The translations under genes and the position numbers were made by a program. 64,000 bases of DNA from Trichobilharzia regenti. Its lineage: Eukaryota > Platyhelminthes > Trematoda > Strigeidida > Schistosomatidae. Below, one piece after another: positions 44,817 to 55,455 of the stretch. Position 1 is the stretch's first letter, and every line of letters starts with the position of its first letter. The DNA lies in contig OX235264.1 in NCBI GenBank assembly GCA_944472135.2, forward strand, positions 82,532,319 to 82,596,318, in the 5' to 3' direction. Under the pieces are notes generated by a model. The model saw only the letters and a program-made list of their open reading frames with translations. It did not search any database and was not told where the DNA came from.

Positions 44817-47100
44817 TTATTATTATTATTATTGTATCCTTTAGTTCCTAGAGGAACATAGGGCTTCAGCTGCGCACCTCCATTGACTTCGGTTTTCTGA
44901 CAACTTTTTCACCCTGCTCCAGGTCTGTCCACATGCTTTCATCTCCTCCTCGCATGACCTCCTCCAAGTCACCCTTGGACGACCAACTCGCCGCCTCCCT
45001 TTCGGGTTCCACTCGAGGGCTTGTCTAGTGATGTCACTTGATGGTTTCCTCAGCGTATGGCCAATCCATCTCCATTTCTTTCTGCCTATTTGTTTCACAA
45101 TCGGTTCCTGATTGGTTCGCTCCCAGAGATCCCTGTTGCTGATCTTTTCTGGCCATCTGATCTTGAGTATTGAGCGGAGACAGTTGTTAATGAAGGTTTG
45201 AAGTTTGTTTGAGATGCTCTTTATGACTCGCCAAGTCTCTGATCCGTATAGTAGCACTGACTTCACATTGGAGTTGAAAATCCGGATCTTATTTTTGATG
45301 CTGAGTGCTGTTGACCTCCACACAGATTTGAGAGTAATGAAAGCTTGTCTTGCTTTTCCGATTCTGGCTTTGATGTCCTCGTCAGTTCCGCCTGTAGTTG
45401 AGACGATGCTTCCCAGGTAGGTGAAGGAGGTTGTTTCTTTCAGGTTCTTCCCATTTATGCTTATTGTTGTCTGTTGTTGTTGTTGCTGTTGATGTTGGCT
45501 AGGAATCTTCATTATCTCTGTTTTATCTATGTTCACGTGAAGTCCTATCTTTGATGCTTCTTCTGCCAACTTGTTACTTTTCACTTGCATATCTTCCAGT
45601 TTATGGGAAATCAGACATATATCATCGGCGAAATCCAGATCCTCCAAGTCTTTTGTGTCAGTCCATTTTATGCCTGTTCCCTCGTTGGTTGCCGTTGTCT
45701 GTCGCATTATCCAATCAATTGCAATCAGGAAGATCATTGGTGATAGTAGACAGCCTTGCCTCACTCCCGTCCTCACTTCGAAGGCTTCCGTAAGTTTCCC
45801 GTTGTGGATTACTTGGCATGCAGCATTGTCGTATAACTGTTGGATGAGGTGTATAATTGTCGATGGGACCCCGTAGTAGCGAAGTAGTTTCCAAATGACC
45901 TCTCGATCGACGCTGTCGAAGGCCTTTTCAAAGTCGATGAAGTTGAGATAGAGAGGTGACTGCCATTCCAAGCTTTGTTCAATGATGATCCGTAGAGTGG
46001 CGATTTGATCAATACATGATTTGTTTCTCCTGAATCCAGCCTGTTCCGGACGAAGTTTTTCATCTAGGGCTTGTTTGATTCTCTCCAGGATGATGCGACT
46101 TAGTATCTTGCTTGGAATGGACAGAAGCATAATTCCACGCCAGTTTTTACATTGACTTAAGTCTCCTTTCTTTGGAAGTTTGAATAAGTATCCGTTCTTC
46201 CAATCCTCGGGTACTTTGCCCTCTTTCCACACCTTCTCCAGCAGTGGTGTCATCAAGTCCGCTGTTGTCTCTGGGTCTATTTTCAAAGCCTCTGCTGGGA
46301 TTCCATCTGGTCCCGGTGTTTTCCCAGCTTTAAGCATCTTGATTGCATTCAGGACTTCTGATTTCGTCGGGGGTTCAGTGTTCACTGGTAGTTCTGCTTC
46401 CGTTGTTGGTATTGCTGGACGTGTTGTAGGTGGCGGACGATTTAGAAGTCTTTTGAAGTGTTCAACCCAGTGCTTTCTCTGTTCCACCTCTTTGGTGATT
46501 GACTTTCCATTGTCGTCCTTTATTGGCTTAATCTGTGTCGAACGTTTGCCCGAAAGGTGCCTAGTTGTTTGGTAGAGTGTGGCGAGGTCTCCTTTGCCTG
46601 CAGCTTGTTCTGCTTCGTTTGCCATGGTTTCATAATATTTTCTTTTGTCTTCCCTGGCACTCTTCTTCACTCTTTTGTTCAGTGTATTGTAGCTTGCATT
46701 CAGCTCCTGTTTTTGTTGCTCGTCAGTGCACTGGATAATCTTTTGCTTCACTGTCCTTCTCTCTTCTATTAGTTTCCAAGTGTCCGTAGTGAGCCACTGT
46801 TTGTCCTGTCTCTTTTTTCTGCCTAGAATTTCTATGCAGGTTTGGCTCCACACCGTTTTCAAGTTGTTCCAGTGCTTTTCGACGCTGACCTTTTCGCTGG
46901 TGTTGATTTGTATCTCAGCTTTGTCCTTTATGCTTGCAATGAAGATGTCCTTTGTAGCCTGGTCCTTCAGCTTTTGAGTGTTGAACTTGGCTTGTGGTCT
47001 ATCTGCAGCTCCTGATTCCCTGAAAGCTTTTAATTTGATTTGGATTATCCCCTGTACGGCATGGTTTAGCAAAGGAAAAACAAGATCTATTCGTAGTTCT
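44817..47100 (-). mobile_element. RTE non-LTR retrotransposon, 5'-truncated, young
   Basis: On the minus strand the copy runs from about 47100 to a (TAA)n tail at 44817-44836, only a few bases after the stop codon. A very short 3' non-coding part with a simple tail is typical of RTE. The endonuclease half is missing. The frame is fully open, so insertion was recent. It meets the + strand RTE end at 44635 tail to tail. Confidence 0.85.
44841..47072 (-). CDS. RTE reverse transcriptase ORF, endonuclease missing
   Basis: An unbroken frame of 743 codons. Residues 1-200 are the linker after the endonuclease. Reverse transcriptase motifs: GKTPGPDGIPAEAL (about 250), WRGIMLLSIPSKI (311), FIDFEKAFDSVD with catalytic Asp380, RTGVRQGCLLSP (434), FADD at 481-484. 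Further on, polyglutamine at 528-534, a YLGSI block (552), then the C-terminal RTE marks WRWIGHTLRKPSSDI (667) and TWRRSCEEE (702). The true start is upstream and lost: the frame is open beyond the listed start until a stop near 47100. Without endonuclease the protein could not start its own insertion. RTE polymerases copy the element RNA at a nicked target. Confidence 0.85.
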   Translation of the reverse strand: MLNHAVQGIIQIKLKAFRESGAADRPQAKFNTQKLKDQATKDIFIASIKDKAEIQINTSEKVSVEKHWNNLKTVWSQTCIEILGRKKRQDKQWLTTDTWKLIEERRTVKQKIIQCTDEQQKQELNASYNTLNKRVKKSAREDKRKYYETMANEAEQAAGKGDLATLYQTTRHLSGKRSTQIKPIKDDNGKSITKEVEQRKHWVEHFKRLLNRPPPTTRPAIPTTEAELPVNTEPPTKSEVLNAIKMLKAGKTPGPDGIPAEALKIDPETTADLMTPLLEKVWKEGKVPEDWKNGYLFKLPKKGDLSQCKNWRGIMLLSIPSKILSRIILERIKQALDEKLRPEQAGFRRNKSCIDQIATLRIIIEQSLEWQSPLYLNFIDFEKAFDSVDREVIWKLLRYYGVPSTIIHLIQQLYDNAACQVIHNGKLTEAFEVRTGVRQGCLLSPMIFLIAIDWIMRQTTATNEGTGIKWTDTKDLEDLDFADDICLISHKLEDMQVKSNKLAEEASKIGLHVNIDKTEIMKIPSQHQQQQQQQTTISINGKNLKETTSFTYLGSIVSTTGGTDEDIKARIGKARQAFITLKSVWRSTALSIKNKIRIFNSNVKSVLLYGSETWRVIKSISNKLQTFINNCLRSILKIRWPEKISNRDLWERTNQEPIVKQIGRKKWRWIGHTLRKPSSDITRQALEWNPKGRRRVGRPRVTWRRSCEEEMKACGQTWSRVKKLSENRSQWRCAAEALCSSRN

Positions 47101-47104
47101 ATTT

Positions 47105-47345
47105 AGCCTACCTTGTTGATACTGAGCATAAGGTTGATGTGAATACTGCATTTAAAATTATCTATCGTATTCCGACTTATCTTAATTTTGCTCTACGAGT
47201 TCGTCTTCTACAGACAGCTGAAACAATAGGAATCCACCTAAAGAAGCCAAGCTTATGTGTCCAGAAGAAATTTGTACAGCCACTTTCCTTACCGTGGCTA
47301 TCGTCACAAGAATGCATAAACAGGACTAAGTCGCCCCCTCCCCCT
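47105..47345 (+). pseudogene. PLE C-terminal fragment
   Basis: The frame reads NTAFKIIYRIPTYL, LRVRLLQTAETIG, then CVQKKFVQPLSLPW. The CVQ-K block followed by PLSLPW matches the PLE C-end at 43340 (CVQSKLVQPLQLPW). The fragment starts where the RTE copy ends, so the RTE may have inserted into it. Confidence 0.6.
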
Positions 47346-50300
47346 AAACCTATAAAAATTACAATTGTCCAAATTGTTTTATTTTTTATTTTTTTTTTTA
47401 TTTATTTTGACCACTTCATCTTTAATTACGTGTTATCCTTGTAAAATTAATTTATTCTAACCATTTCTACCTTTTAATTGTGTGTATTGATTTTCTTCGT
47501 TAATTATCAACCCATTGACATTTTGACACTGACTAATTATTATCGCCACTTGATTGGCAAACTGTTGTGTGTACTGTAATAAAAATGCTATACGTGTATA
47601 TTAGAGTAGAGCCAGAGTGAGATGAGGATCTAATTGAAAAGTAAATATTTCTTTGCTCAATCTTTCTCTTTTCTAAATTACAAATCCACTAATTTTAGCA
47701 TACAATAGCCAGTAGAGGCAAATTAGAATTATATCAGAAAATGTATTGTAGAACAACCGCAAGATGGAGTAAAAGTCAGTTAATTTTAACTATCATTTAG
47801 AATATGTATGGTCCATAAGAACATCAGATGAAATAATTCAATAATGTGTGTGTACACATAGTCAACAAAAGTACAGGTTTCAAGGATGAGTGTAGTCAGT
47901 AATGTGTGCGACAATATGAATACCAACAAAACAACAACCAACAAATCGGATAGACTAGACGTAAGTTCATTGGTGAGAAATAATAATGATAATAAAATAA
48001 TTACGATGGTGTGGTGTGAAGTTAAAAGTACTATGAGTGAACGATTATCACGCATTAGTGAATTGTTTGAAGTATACTGAACATTCATGAAGTTAACTCT
48101 GAAGACGTCCAGAAAGACAATAAATGATTATCGACTGAGCGATCCAGCTCAGATTATGATGACATTAATATTTCCCAATTGAGCTACAAATCTTCCTTAT
48201 TCACTCCTGTGGATTTATGGATGGATGGCCAAATATTCGGATCATGACATCGTTCTTTAAGTTACAGTGCTTATTTTAATTTTTTTGAGGTGTAATTAAA
48301 GTGAGACCGGTGTTATACATACCAAACTTGTTTTCCGAAAACATTAGATATAACTTTTGGCCAATTACAACTTTCGTTGTTTTTTCTAAATAGCTTTCTA
48401 GACAGGATACGGATTCTTTAGGTGTTTTAAGTTTTGTTCCAACGAATAAACAACCAACTAGGCTCTGAGGCCACTTTGAGCTTCACCTTTGTGCTGGTAA
48501 AAACGGAAATCCTCAGCGTCCGTAGTAAAGCCATACCAGTCAGAAAAGTTCTTAAGTCCTTACCCAAATAATCCCATTACTATATGCTACTTGAATATAT
48601 TAACAATCAGATCACATTTCTAAACAACTGAGTATCTGTGATATCAGTACACTAAAACCCCACATCTTGATGCTATAAGCGTTGGGAGTCAAACAACCCC
48701 AGTAGTGAAGGACTTTATGTAACTGCCATTGTAACAATGATACACACTTGTAGGCTTCAACCCAAAATCCAATACAAAACCAAGTTGTTCCGAAGAGACC
48801 TGTATTAAAAGTGAAACTGCTTAACATATTGAAAGGTTTCTTTGTGTAACGCATATATTATTGAGATCAGAAGCAAACAGAACATTATTAAAGTCTGCAG
48901 ATATGCATATAGCTCTATACACAAATGAATATCGTCTTTTTTCTGTATGCATTTCACACATAAATACTTTACATTTAGATGCTGCCCATTTGCAAAGCCA
49001 TTTTTCTCATAGAAGTTATGTGACAGAAGTTCTACAAAACGTATGTCAACAAAGAAATGACCATACAAACGTGAATGAGTATCGAAGCTCATTTGGAAAA
49101 TAACATATTGACTCAACTTATGTGTATGGAGCATCAGTACTTATTTCAATACATGCCTAAACACAAGAATACATCATAGATACACAGACACGCGCGTACG
49201 TGTGTAAACACTAGTTATCCATACTTTGTGTAAGAACCAGACATACAAATAACAAGTACAACCAAACACATTAATTAAAAAGATACCAATGTAGCATGCA
49301 AAAGACTTGTATACGTATGAGAACCGTGTGATTTATATATGCATACAGTAGTAGTCCGTCAGTCAGTCATATTAGGGATCATAAATGGCACCGATTAAAG
49401 AAAATGTGTAGAATGCAGAAAATTATAGTATGCAAGAGAAGTAGCTAATACAGACAATTTAACTGTGTTCTCTTTACTTATTCACTCCTTTTTATTACAA
49501 ACGCAAAAAACATGTCAAAATACCGATCCTGTTTGCATTTGAATTTTATTGCCTTTGGTAGGGTGGAAAATTGCATCCAAGCGATGAATGAGATACTATA
49601 TTAAAACTGTGCATACTGTTCATAAAATTGTACGCAAAGGAGTTGAAATCACATGAATTCGGACTACTCAGTACTGGAGGACAAAGCCAGACCCATGGGT
49701 CGTGAGAATCTCCATAATGAGAATCATGATATATACATGGATCTTAGCCATTTCGACTATGCGTAGCTGACACAGTAGATGCATAAACCTCTTCTTTAAC
49801 TGGATCTCAGCTGCAGTTTCTAGATCTTCAGATAATACGAAGGCGAATGGGCGAAAGCGTTTGGAATGAAGGCATCAATCACTGTTCCAAAACGTGAAAA
49901 GTATTCTCTTGAAACATCTGCAGTAATTGACTTGGTTGTACCGCCAACATGTAACTTCCTGACGATCCTCCTCTTACTTGGAAAATGGCATCCTTACCTA
50001 GCACAACCTGCCATCAAGACTGATCTCCAGACAAGCACATGTTTTAGGGTTCTATATCATTAAGGTGGATGAATCCATAGTAGTTTCTTAAAGGGGAACC
50101 TGGATGTTATTTGATCTTCACCGTCACGAGATCACAATACTCTCAAAAGTAGACGTACAGTGAAGATTTGTAGTGTACTTTCTAATGTTCATACTTGTTT
50201 TAACGTTTTCACGTGCATTCCGGCTGCCACGCTATTTCCGCTCTCTCTGCCTATGTATTGGACAGTTACATTCTCTGAGTTGCTTTTAAAGTATTCTAAA

Positions 50301-50379
50301 CTAGATAAGTTGTTACACCGTCTTTCCAGGAATATCTTGACTTAATATCATAACCAAACATACTGCTGGAAAGAGCATT
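47346..50379. other. No gene seen
   Basis: 3 kb of AT-rich DNA. A 64-residue + frame at 47886-48080 has good composition and a GTAAGT inside it, but no homology I can name and no neighbours that support it. Region 49640-50350 holds short frames without motif. Confidence 0.4.
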
Positions 50380-50680
50380 TAGAGGTTGAGGGTGTTGACG
50401 TTCACGGACAGTATGAAGTATACTAACGCAAGATCTAATATCCACAACCTCTATAGTGTTCGTTCTGCATAGACTAAAGGCAAAGCAAAACACCAGAATT
50501 GACCTTCCAAATTACGAAGTATATTTCGGGAGCAAATCGGAGGGCAAGATGATTGCTTAACTAGCTAGAGATCGTGCATGTAGGAACGGCAGCGTGCCTA
50601 GTGGTGTGGATGCCCGACTGTAAGCATTCAGCTAAACAAATTGACTAAAACAGTGAGGGTCAGCATCCAATGTTCAGTTT
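50380..50680. repeat. Dispersed repeat X, copy B, left part
   Basis: Matches 40372-40680 in order (GTGTTGACGTTCACG, CTAAAGGCAAAGCAAAAC, GTCAGCATCCAATGTTCAG). It stops where a family 1 SINE begins, and goes on at 52012. Confidence 0.55.
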
Positions 50681-50725
50681 GCATCGGTGGCACAGTGGTT
50701 AGGACTCTCGCCGACCATGCAAATG
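50681..50725 (+). repeat. SINE family 1, head only (left target copy)
   Basis: Only the A-box part of the SINE is present. Bases 50685-50725 are repeated at 51832-51872, where the SINE continues to its tail. I read these 41 bases as a target duplication made by the PLE between them. Confidence 0.7.
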
Positions 50726-51830
50726 ATGTAATATTTACTGATGACTTTTCGAGAATAATTTATTGATTATAATCATATCAAGTGACTCAAACAACATTCT
50801 AACTTTGTGTACACAGTTTCAATTATTTTTCATCTGTTTATGTCACTGATTGTAATATTTTTCGTATCTCTGTTATTGGTGATGATTCATTCCTATTGGA
50901 TATGTCGGGTGAACAAAGATTCTGTAATCAACCTCTCTTTTCACCTTCCTAAATAACATTTTAGAAATTTGAGCCTCTTCCAGTATATTGTGTGGTTGTT
51001 TGATACTGCATGCAGTGCGATTGCTGAGCTTTTTGCCAAATTACTTATCTTCGTGAGATCAATCATTCTAATGTTAACTAGATTCTTATGTTCTGATAAT
51101 ATATCTACCCCAGATCTACTGGTTTGACCTATGTAGGGGATCTCCCAGTCACTGGAAGGTATTTTCTAGATTAAATTCGTTTCCTTAGTTGGTTCAAGTG
51201 GTTCCTGTAACATACACAGTCTGTCCACAAGGGAGCTTGTAGGTTTAAATGCCATCCAAAATCCCTCTCCATTAAGAATCCTACGTAGGGTTTCAGACGA
51301 TCCTTCTTATATGGTAAAGCTGTAGATGCCTTGTATACTTTCTGATTTATGTTATCATTATTATTTTCACCATTATTTTTATTTTGGTTTTGACCTTTTT
51401 GGATCTTCCTAATGAATTTTGTAGGATAGTTATTCAATACCAACGCCTCTTCTATCTGTTTCATTTCATCATTTGGGATTTTGTTGTACTTCTGAATGAT
51501 ATTGCTCGGTTTATTAGACGCTTAACTAAGCCAGCCTTTACAGATAATAGTTGAGATGAGTTAGAGTCTAAATATTTCGTAGAATGCTCTGGCTTTCTGT
51601 AAACGCTACTGTACAGTTTACCTTCTTCTGTTTGTTTTATTTTACGGTCTAACATAGCTAATTCTCCTAGTTCATTTTCTGATTCAAATGTGAATTTTAT
51701 TCACTTTACTAATGAGTTTATATGTGTGAAGAAGCTAAAGATATGTTCCGATTTTTAACACTGCAAAAGTGTCATCCCCATATTAAATGTATTAAGAGCT
51801 GCATTTTCCTAGCAATCCATAAAGATATTC
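50726..51830 (-). mobile_element. Penelope-like element inserted in a SINE
   Basis: On the minus strand: EGKLYSSVYRKPEHSTKYLD (about 51600, the late palm/thumb part), LSVKAGLVKRLINRA, then the linker with an asparagine-rich run (about 51370-51400), and GIY-YIG at about 51105-51150 (IPYIGQTSRSG, then SEHKN). The C-terminal part reaches about 50880 and the 3' end (50726-50800) has TTCTCGAAAAGTCATCAGT. Frames change several times. The 5' side is truncated before the catalytic YVDD. Confidence 0.75.
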
Positions 51831-52011
51831 GCGGTGGCACAGTGGTTAGGACTCTCTCCGATCATGCACATGGTCCGAGGTTCGATCCCCTGCCGACGCA
51901 CACCTGATATCTATGGTCGGCCTGCAAAATTTGGGCTACCGATATCATATGCTGAAAATTCCATACCGGTACAAAAAATACGGTGTTGAATCAAGCTGTA
52001 ATAAAAAAAAA
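51831..52011 (+). repeat. SINE family 1, continuing after the PLE
   Basis: Full SINE with A box, B box (GAGGTTCGATCCCC), body and A-rich tail. Repeat X goes on directly after it, so the SINE inserted in repeat X first and the PLE later inserted in the SINE. Confidence 0.8.
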
Positions 52012-52070
52012 GAATGCTGTGGCTAATAATTCTGGGGAATTACCTACCACTACAACCACATTACTATAAA
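52012..52070. repeat. Dispersed repeat X, copy B, right part
   Basis: GAATGCTGTGGCTAATAATTC and on matches 40690-40740 of copy A. Confidence 0.5.
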
Positions 52071-53107
52071 TCAGAGTCTTCTTTAATTTGTGTCTTGTCA
52101 TCAGTACTTACAAAATAGATAGAGTACTGATTGATCAAACACCAAGCTAACTTCATTTATTAAGGTTGGCACATGTTAGCTTATCCACAGCACTCCTACT
52201 GATTCATCAGTTTTCCACACCAAATTTAAATCAATCAGGTCAGCACATTATTTTAGGTTTTTAAATCTGGATACCGAAGGTTCTCGATCTACATTGCCCT
52301 AACGTGTATTGTCTTTTAGAAATACGCACTGATCAACATGTACCCATCCATCCGAAGGGGCGAACAACTTTCCTTCATTTAGTCTGACACCTCTGTAACA
52401 ACCCGACTCAGGTGAAAAGCATTCAGAACCAGATGATTTTGGGATAAAAGATTTCAGTGTGTTTAACAGTGCAGTGCCATCTTCTTGTATCGGAATCTCA
52501 ACAAATGCTTCTCTCTCACCCTGAAAACCCGAATATACTCAAATCCATCCATTGCAAAGCAGTAAAGATTGGATAACAGATAGGCACACTTTAAGAACAG
52601 AGACCAGTGCGAACAAACTCACCGATGACCTTCAGGTTACCAGTGACAAAACATGGCGTTTATTTACATAAAAATGCTGTTTATTTAAAAGAAAAAGACG
52701 AATTTTTGTAACAAGACTCCCTAATCCAGTAGAGTGAAAGTGTCATAGGCAAAATTAGTGACTTTCAACAACCAGTCAGTATCCAGATTCGAAAGTAGTT
52801 AAAAATGTATTGAAAACGTTGCAAACGAGGTATTAAACCTGATGATGGTCTCTAATGTGTTGTAATGTCTCGCAACTTCCTCAAGGACGATTCGGAAAGA
52901 AATCGTACTATCCGCAATATATGCAATCAACAAGGTAGCGGTGAATCACGGCATTTTGGTTCCATTGACATTCCTGAATCTTTTCTTCAGCCTCCACAAA
53001 AATTCGCCTACGGGTGAGGATAAAGATCATCAAGTTTTAAATTTAACGCAATGAGCAATACAGCGCGCAAAAATATATCACGATTACGTTTATCCTCGCC
53101 CTCCTCC
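52071..53107. other. No gene seen
   Basis: Mixed composition, less AT-rich toward the end. No motif recognised. Confidence 0.45.
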
Positions 53108-53165
53108 CACAAAAATAGATTTAGACAGCTTTTGATTGGCTGTAGGCTAGCTGGCTTCATATTGG
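53108..53165. repeat. Inverted repeat flanking the BEL/Pao element, left
   Basis: ATAGATTTAGACAGCTTTTG and the next 35 bases are matched in reverse at 57572-57628, on the other side of the LTR element. They may be ends of an older repeat in which the LTR element inserted. Confidence 0.55.
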
Positions 53166-53180
53166 TCTAAGAAAGACGTT

Positions 53181-53539
53181 TGTCAATGTAGTTCAAGATT
53201 GAACGATCAATTCATGGTTGTTTGCTCAAAACCAACTTCCCCAATTTTCGCCGAGGCATCAATACGACAGTCATCGTCTCATCGGTCGCTGTTCAGAAAG
53301 AAGTCAGGAGACAACCGTCAGAAGTAATATCGTGATTTATTATTGTAATATTTGTTCATAGACCTTAGTTATTATGCTGCTCATATGTTGGTGTTAGAAT
53401 AAATAATTCTCGAGTCACCAAACTGGGTTCTGGTTTTCGCGTCTGTTTGTACTAAGCGTTTCTGAGAAGCTTCGAGGAACAGCGTGAGTCCCAGCGTAGC
53501 AAGAGCTGGGCATTAACGGTTTACCAGAAGTGACTGACA
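53181..53539 (+). repeat. BEL/Pao 5' LTR
   Basis: Starts TGTCAATGTAG and ends GACTGACA. It matches 56973-57320 along its whole length, with a few base changes and about 11 extra bases near its 3' end. CGTT precedes it (53177-53180) and follows the other LTR (57321-57324), which gives a 4-base target duplication. Confidence 0.8.
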
Positions 53540-53607
53540 GTTTCTGACGGTACGGTGTCAGTTTCTGACGGTTCAGCGTCAGTTTCTGACGGATTCGGAC
53601 AGTTGGT
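53538..53607 (+). repeat. 21-base tandem repeat
   Basis: CAGTTTCTGACGGT and seven more bases occur about three times in a row, starting at the LTR end. Confidence 0.8.
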
Positions 53608-53704
53608 GGCAGTTTGGATAGTCTCCGTCCGTCTTTCCTGGTGCCGGCCAATTCTTCTTTGAACAAGCGTTATCTGGAACTTTCTGGAATTTTGGTTACG
53701 TTCA

Positions 53705-55455
53705 GTGATGCCTGGGTCAAAGAAGGGACAGAGCGTCTTGGATGCAAACAGGAAAATAAGTCATGTTGACTTGTCTGTTACTCGTAACGATGTGTCTGAT
53801 GTTAAACATGACATGGTTGATGTTACTGTTTCGCTGTCTAGGGATAATAGGAATATCAGACTCCCTAAATTTGAACCACGGTGTTTCGACGGAGACCCAG
53901 TTGATTATTTATAGTTTGTGACGGAGTTTCAGGTCATGTTGAGTGGTTTTTATTAAATGATGAAATGAAGTTAATTTATTTAATGAGGTACTGCACTGAA
54001 GTTGCTTCAAGAGCTATACAGTGCTGTAAGTTCATGCCCCCTAACGAAGGATACTCTGAGGCTATGAGTATACTGCATCAAAGATTCGGAAGACCTTCGA
54101 TGATTGTAGGGTAACTGTTCGGGGCTGTTAAAGGCAATGGTAGTCAATTACAAGATGACTCCAAGGCACTCTCTGAGTTTTTGGATAATCTGTTGACTAA
54201 CAAGAATGCATTGATTTCGATGAACTGCATGGGTGACCTCAACTCGAGTTTTATCCTAGAAGTAAAAACGAGACGCCTACCTACTCGACTGCAAATGAAG
54301 TAGCAGAAAACCAGCTCTCGAATAGAGGATGAAGGTATTGAGCCAAAGTTCGATGATATTCTGAAACTGGTAAACGATAGTGTCAATCAATCTATGAGCA
54401 AGTTTGCCAGTATATTGCATCCCAACCCTAGAATAGAGCAGTCTGAGGGCGAAACGCAATCATTGATGATGAAAGGGTCTCAGAGAGGTGGATATGGAGA
54501 AAGCTCCGTGGTATCTAGTAAAGCAAATAACGGCTTTCGTGGTAGATCATCAACAGATAGGTTACAAGATGCAAGACAAACACGGTTGTGTTTTACACCT
54601 TTGCAAGAGGTGCATACAAAGATGAACTGTGAATCAGTGAGCAAGTTTAGTGATAAGCTAAATGTAAACTCCGGGCCTGACTCCGAATTGTGTGACGATA
54701 ACGGTGTGGTCAAAAAGCCTGTAGTTGCAACTGGTAAGTCATTGTTGAATAGAGTGTCACAGAATAGAATTACTGCTTCAGAGTGCAGTTCTGACTCCAC
54801 AAGTTTACAAGGTATTACTAGACAGAGTGACGGTATAAAACCTCTAAGGATTTGTGAGGAGGAACCAAAATTGTCTACTTCTGTTATTAAAGAGTTTGAA
54901 AATGATGAAATTGACGGTAAAGTGAATATTCGTGATAATGATCATGATAGTGCACAATTGTCTTTGGTTGATCATGATGAGATGAGGGATATGCCTACTA
55001 CTGCTAAGTTGAACAAAGGTTCTGTACAACTTGAACGTGAAGTAGAATTAAATTCAGATGCAGTTGCAGAAGGTAGGGATACTTGTGAGACCGTCAGTGT
55101 AATTGATCAGCGTGTAGCCCACCTATCATCAGATGATAGTGCTAAACCCAAACTAATAGTAAAAAACAGTAGTGGTGGTAATCTTGCAGTTAGACAACTT
55201 TCTGAAAGCCGAACAACAACAGCTGATCCACCGCTAAGTTCATCGACTAGTATCAATCAGTCGTCATTGGTGTTGTCATCCACAATGAAGAAGACGCCCA
55301 TCAACTCAAGTATCTTGTGCGATGACTTTGATAGTATTGATGCATTTGAAAGGACGAAGGATATTGTTCAGTTTAGTGAAGATAAGCCAAGTGTGTACGA
55401 GAGGGTAATTGTTAAATTGACTTGCATGAATAAAGGCATTTCAAGTTTCAAATGA
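53705..55455 (+). pseudogene. BEL/Pao gag, broken
   Basis: The first part (53705-53914) ends in RLPKFEPRCFDGDPVDYL, the start of a BEL/Pao gag domain. The next part is broken by stops and frame changes up to about 54120. Then DSKALSEFLDNLLTNKNALI and the rest run in one frame, except for one TAG at about 54301, to the stop at 55455. The last 353 codons (54394-55455) are open: rich in Ser, Asp and Glu, with no zinc knuckle visible. The protein would form particles that package element RNA. Confidence 0.7.

Noticed and set aside
45205..46977. Several + strand frames of 70-130 residues
   Set aside because: They are antisense shadows of the intact RTE frame at 44841-47072.
47886..48080. 64-residue + frame with an internal GTAAGT, perhaps a first exon
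   Set aside because: No homology recognised, no signal peptide or domain, and no partner exon visible downstream.
49640..50345. Possible coding region with frames of 60-65 residues
   Set aside because: No family motif, frames short and on the same strand without splice logic.
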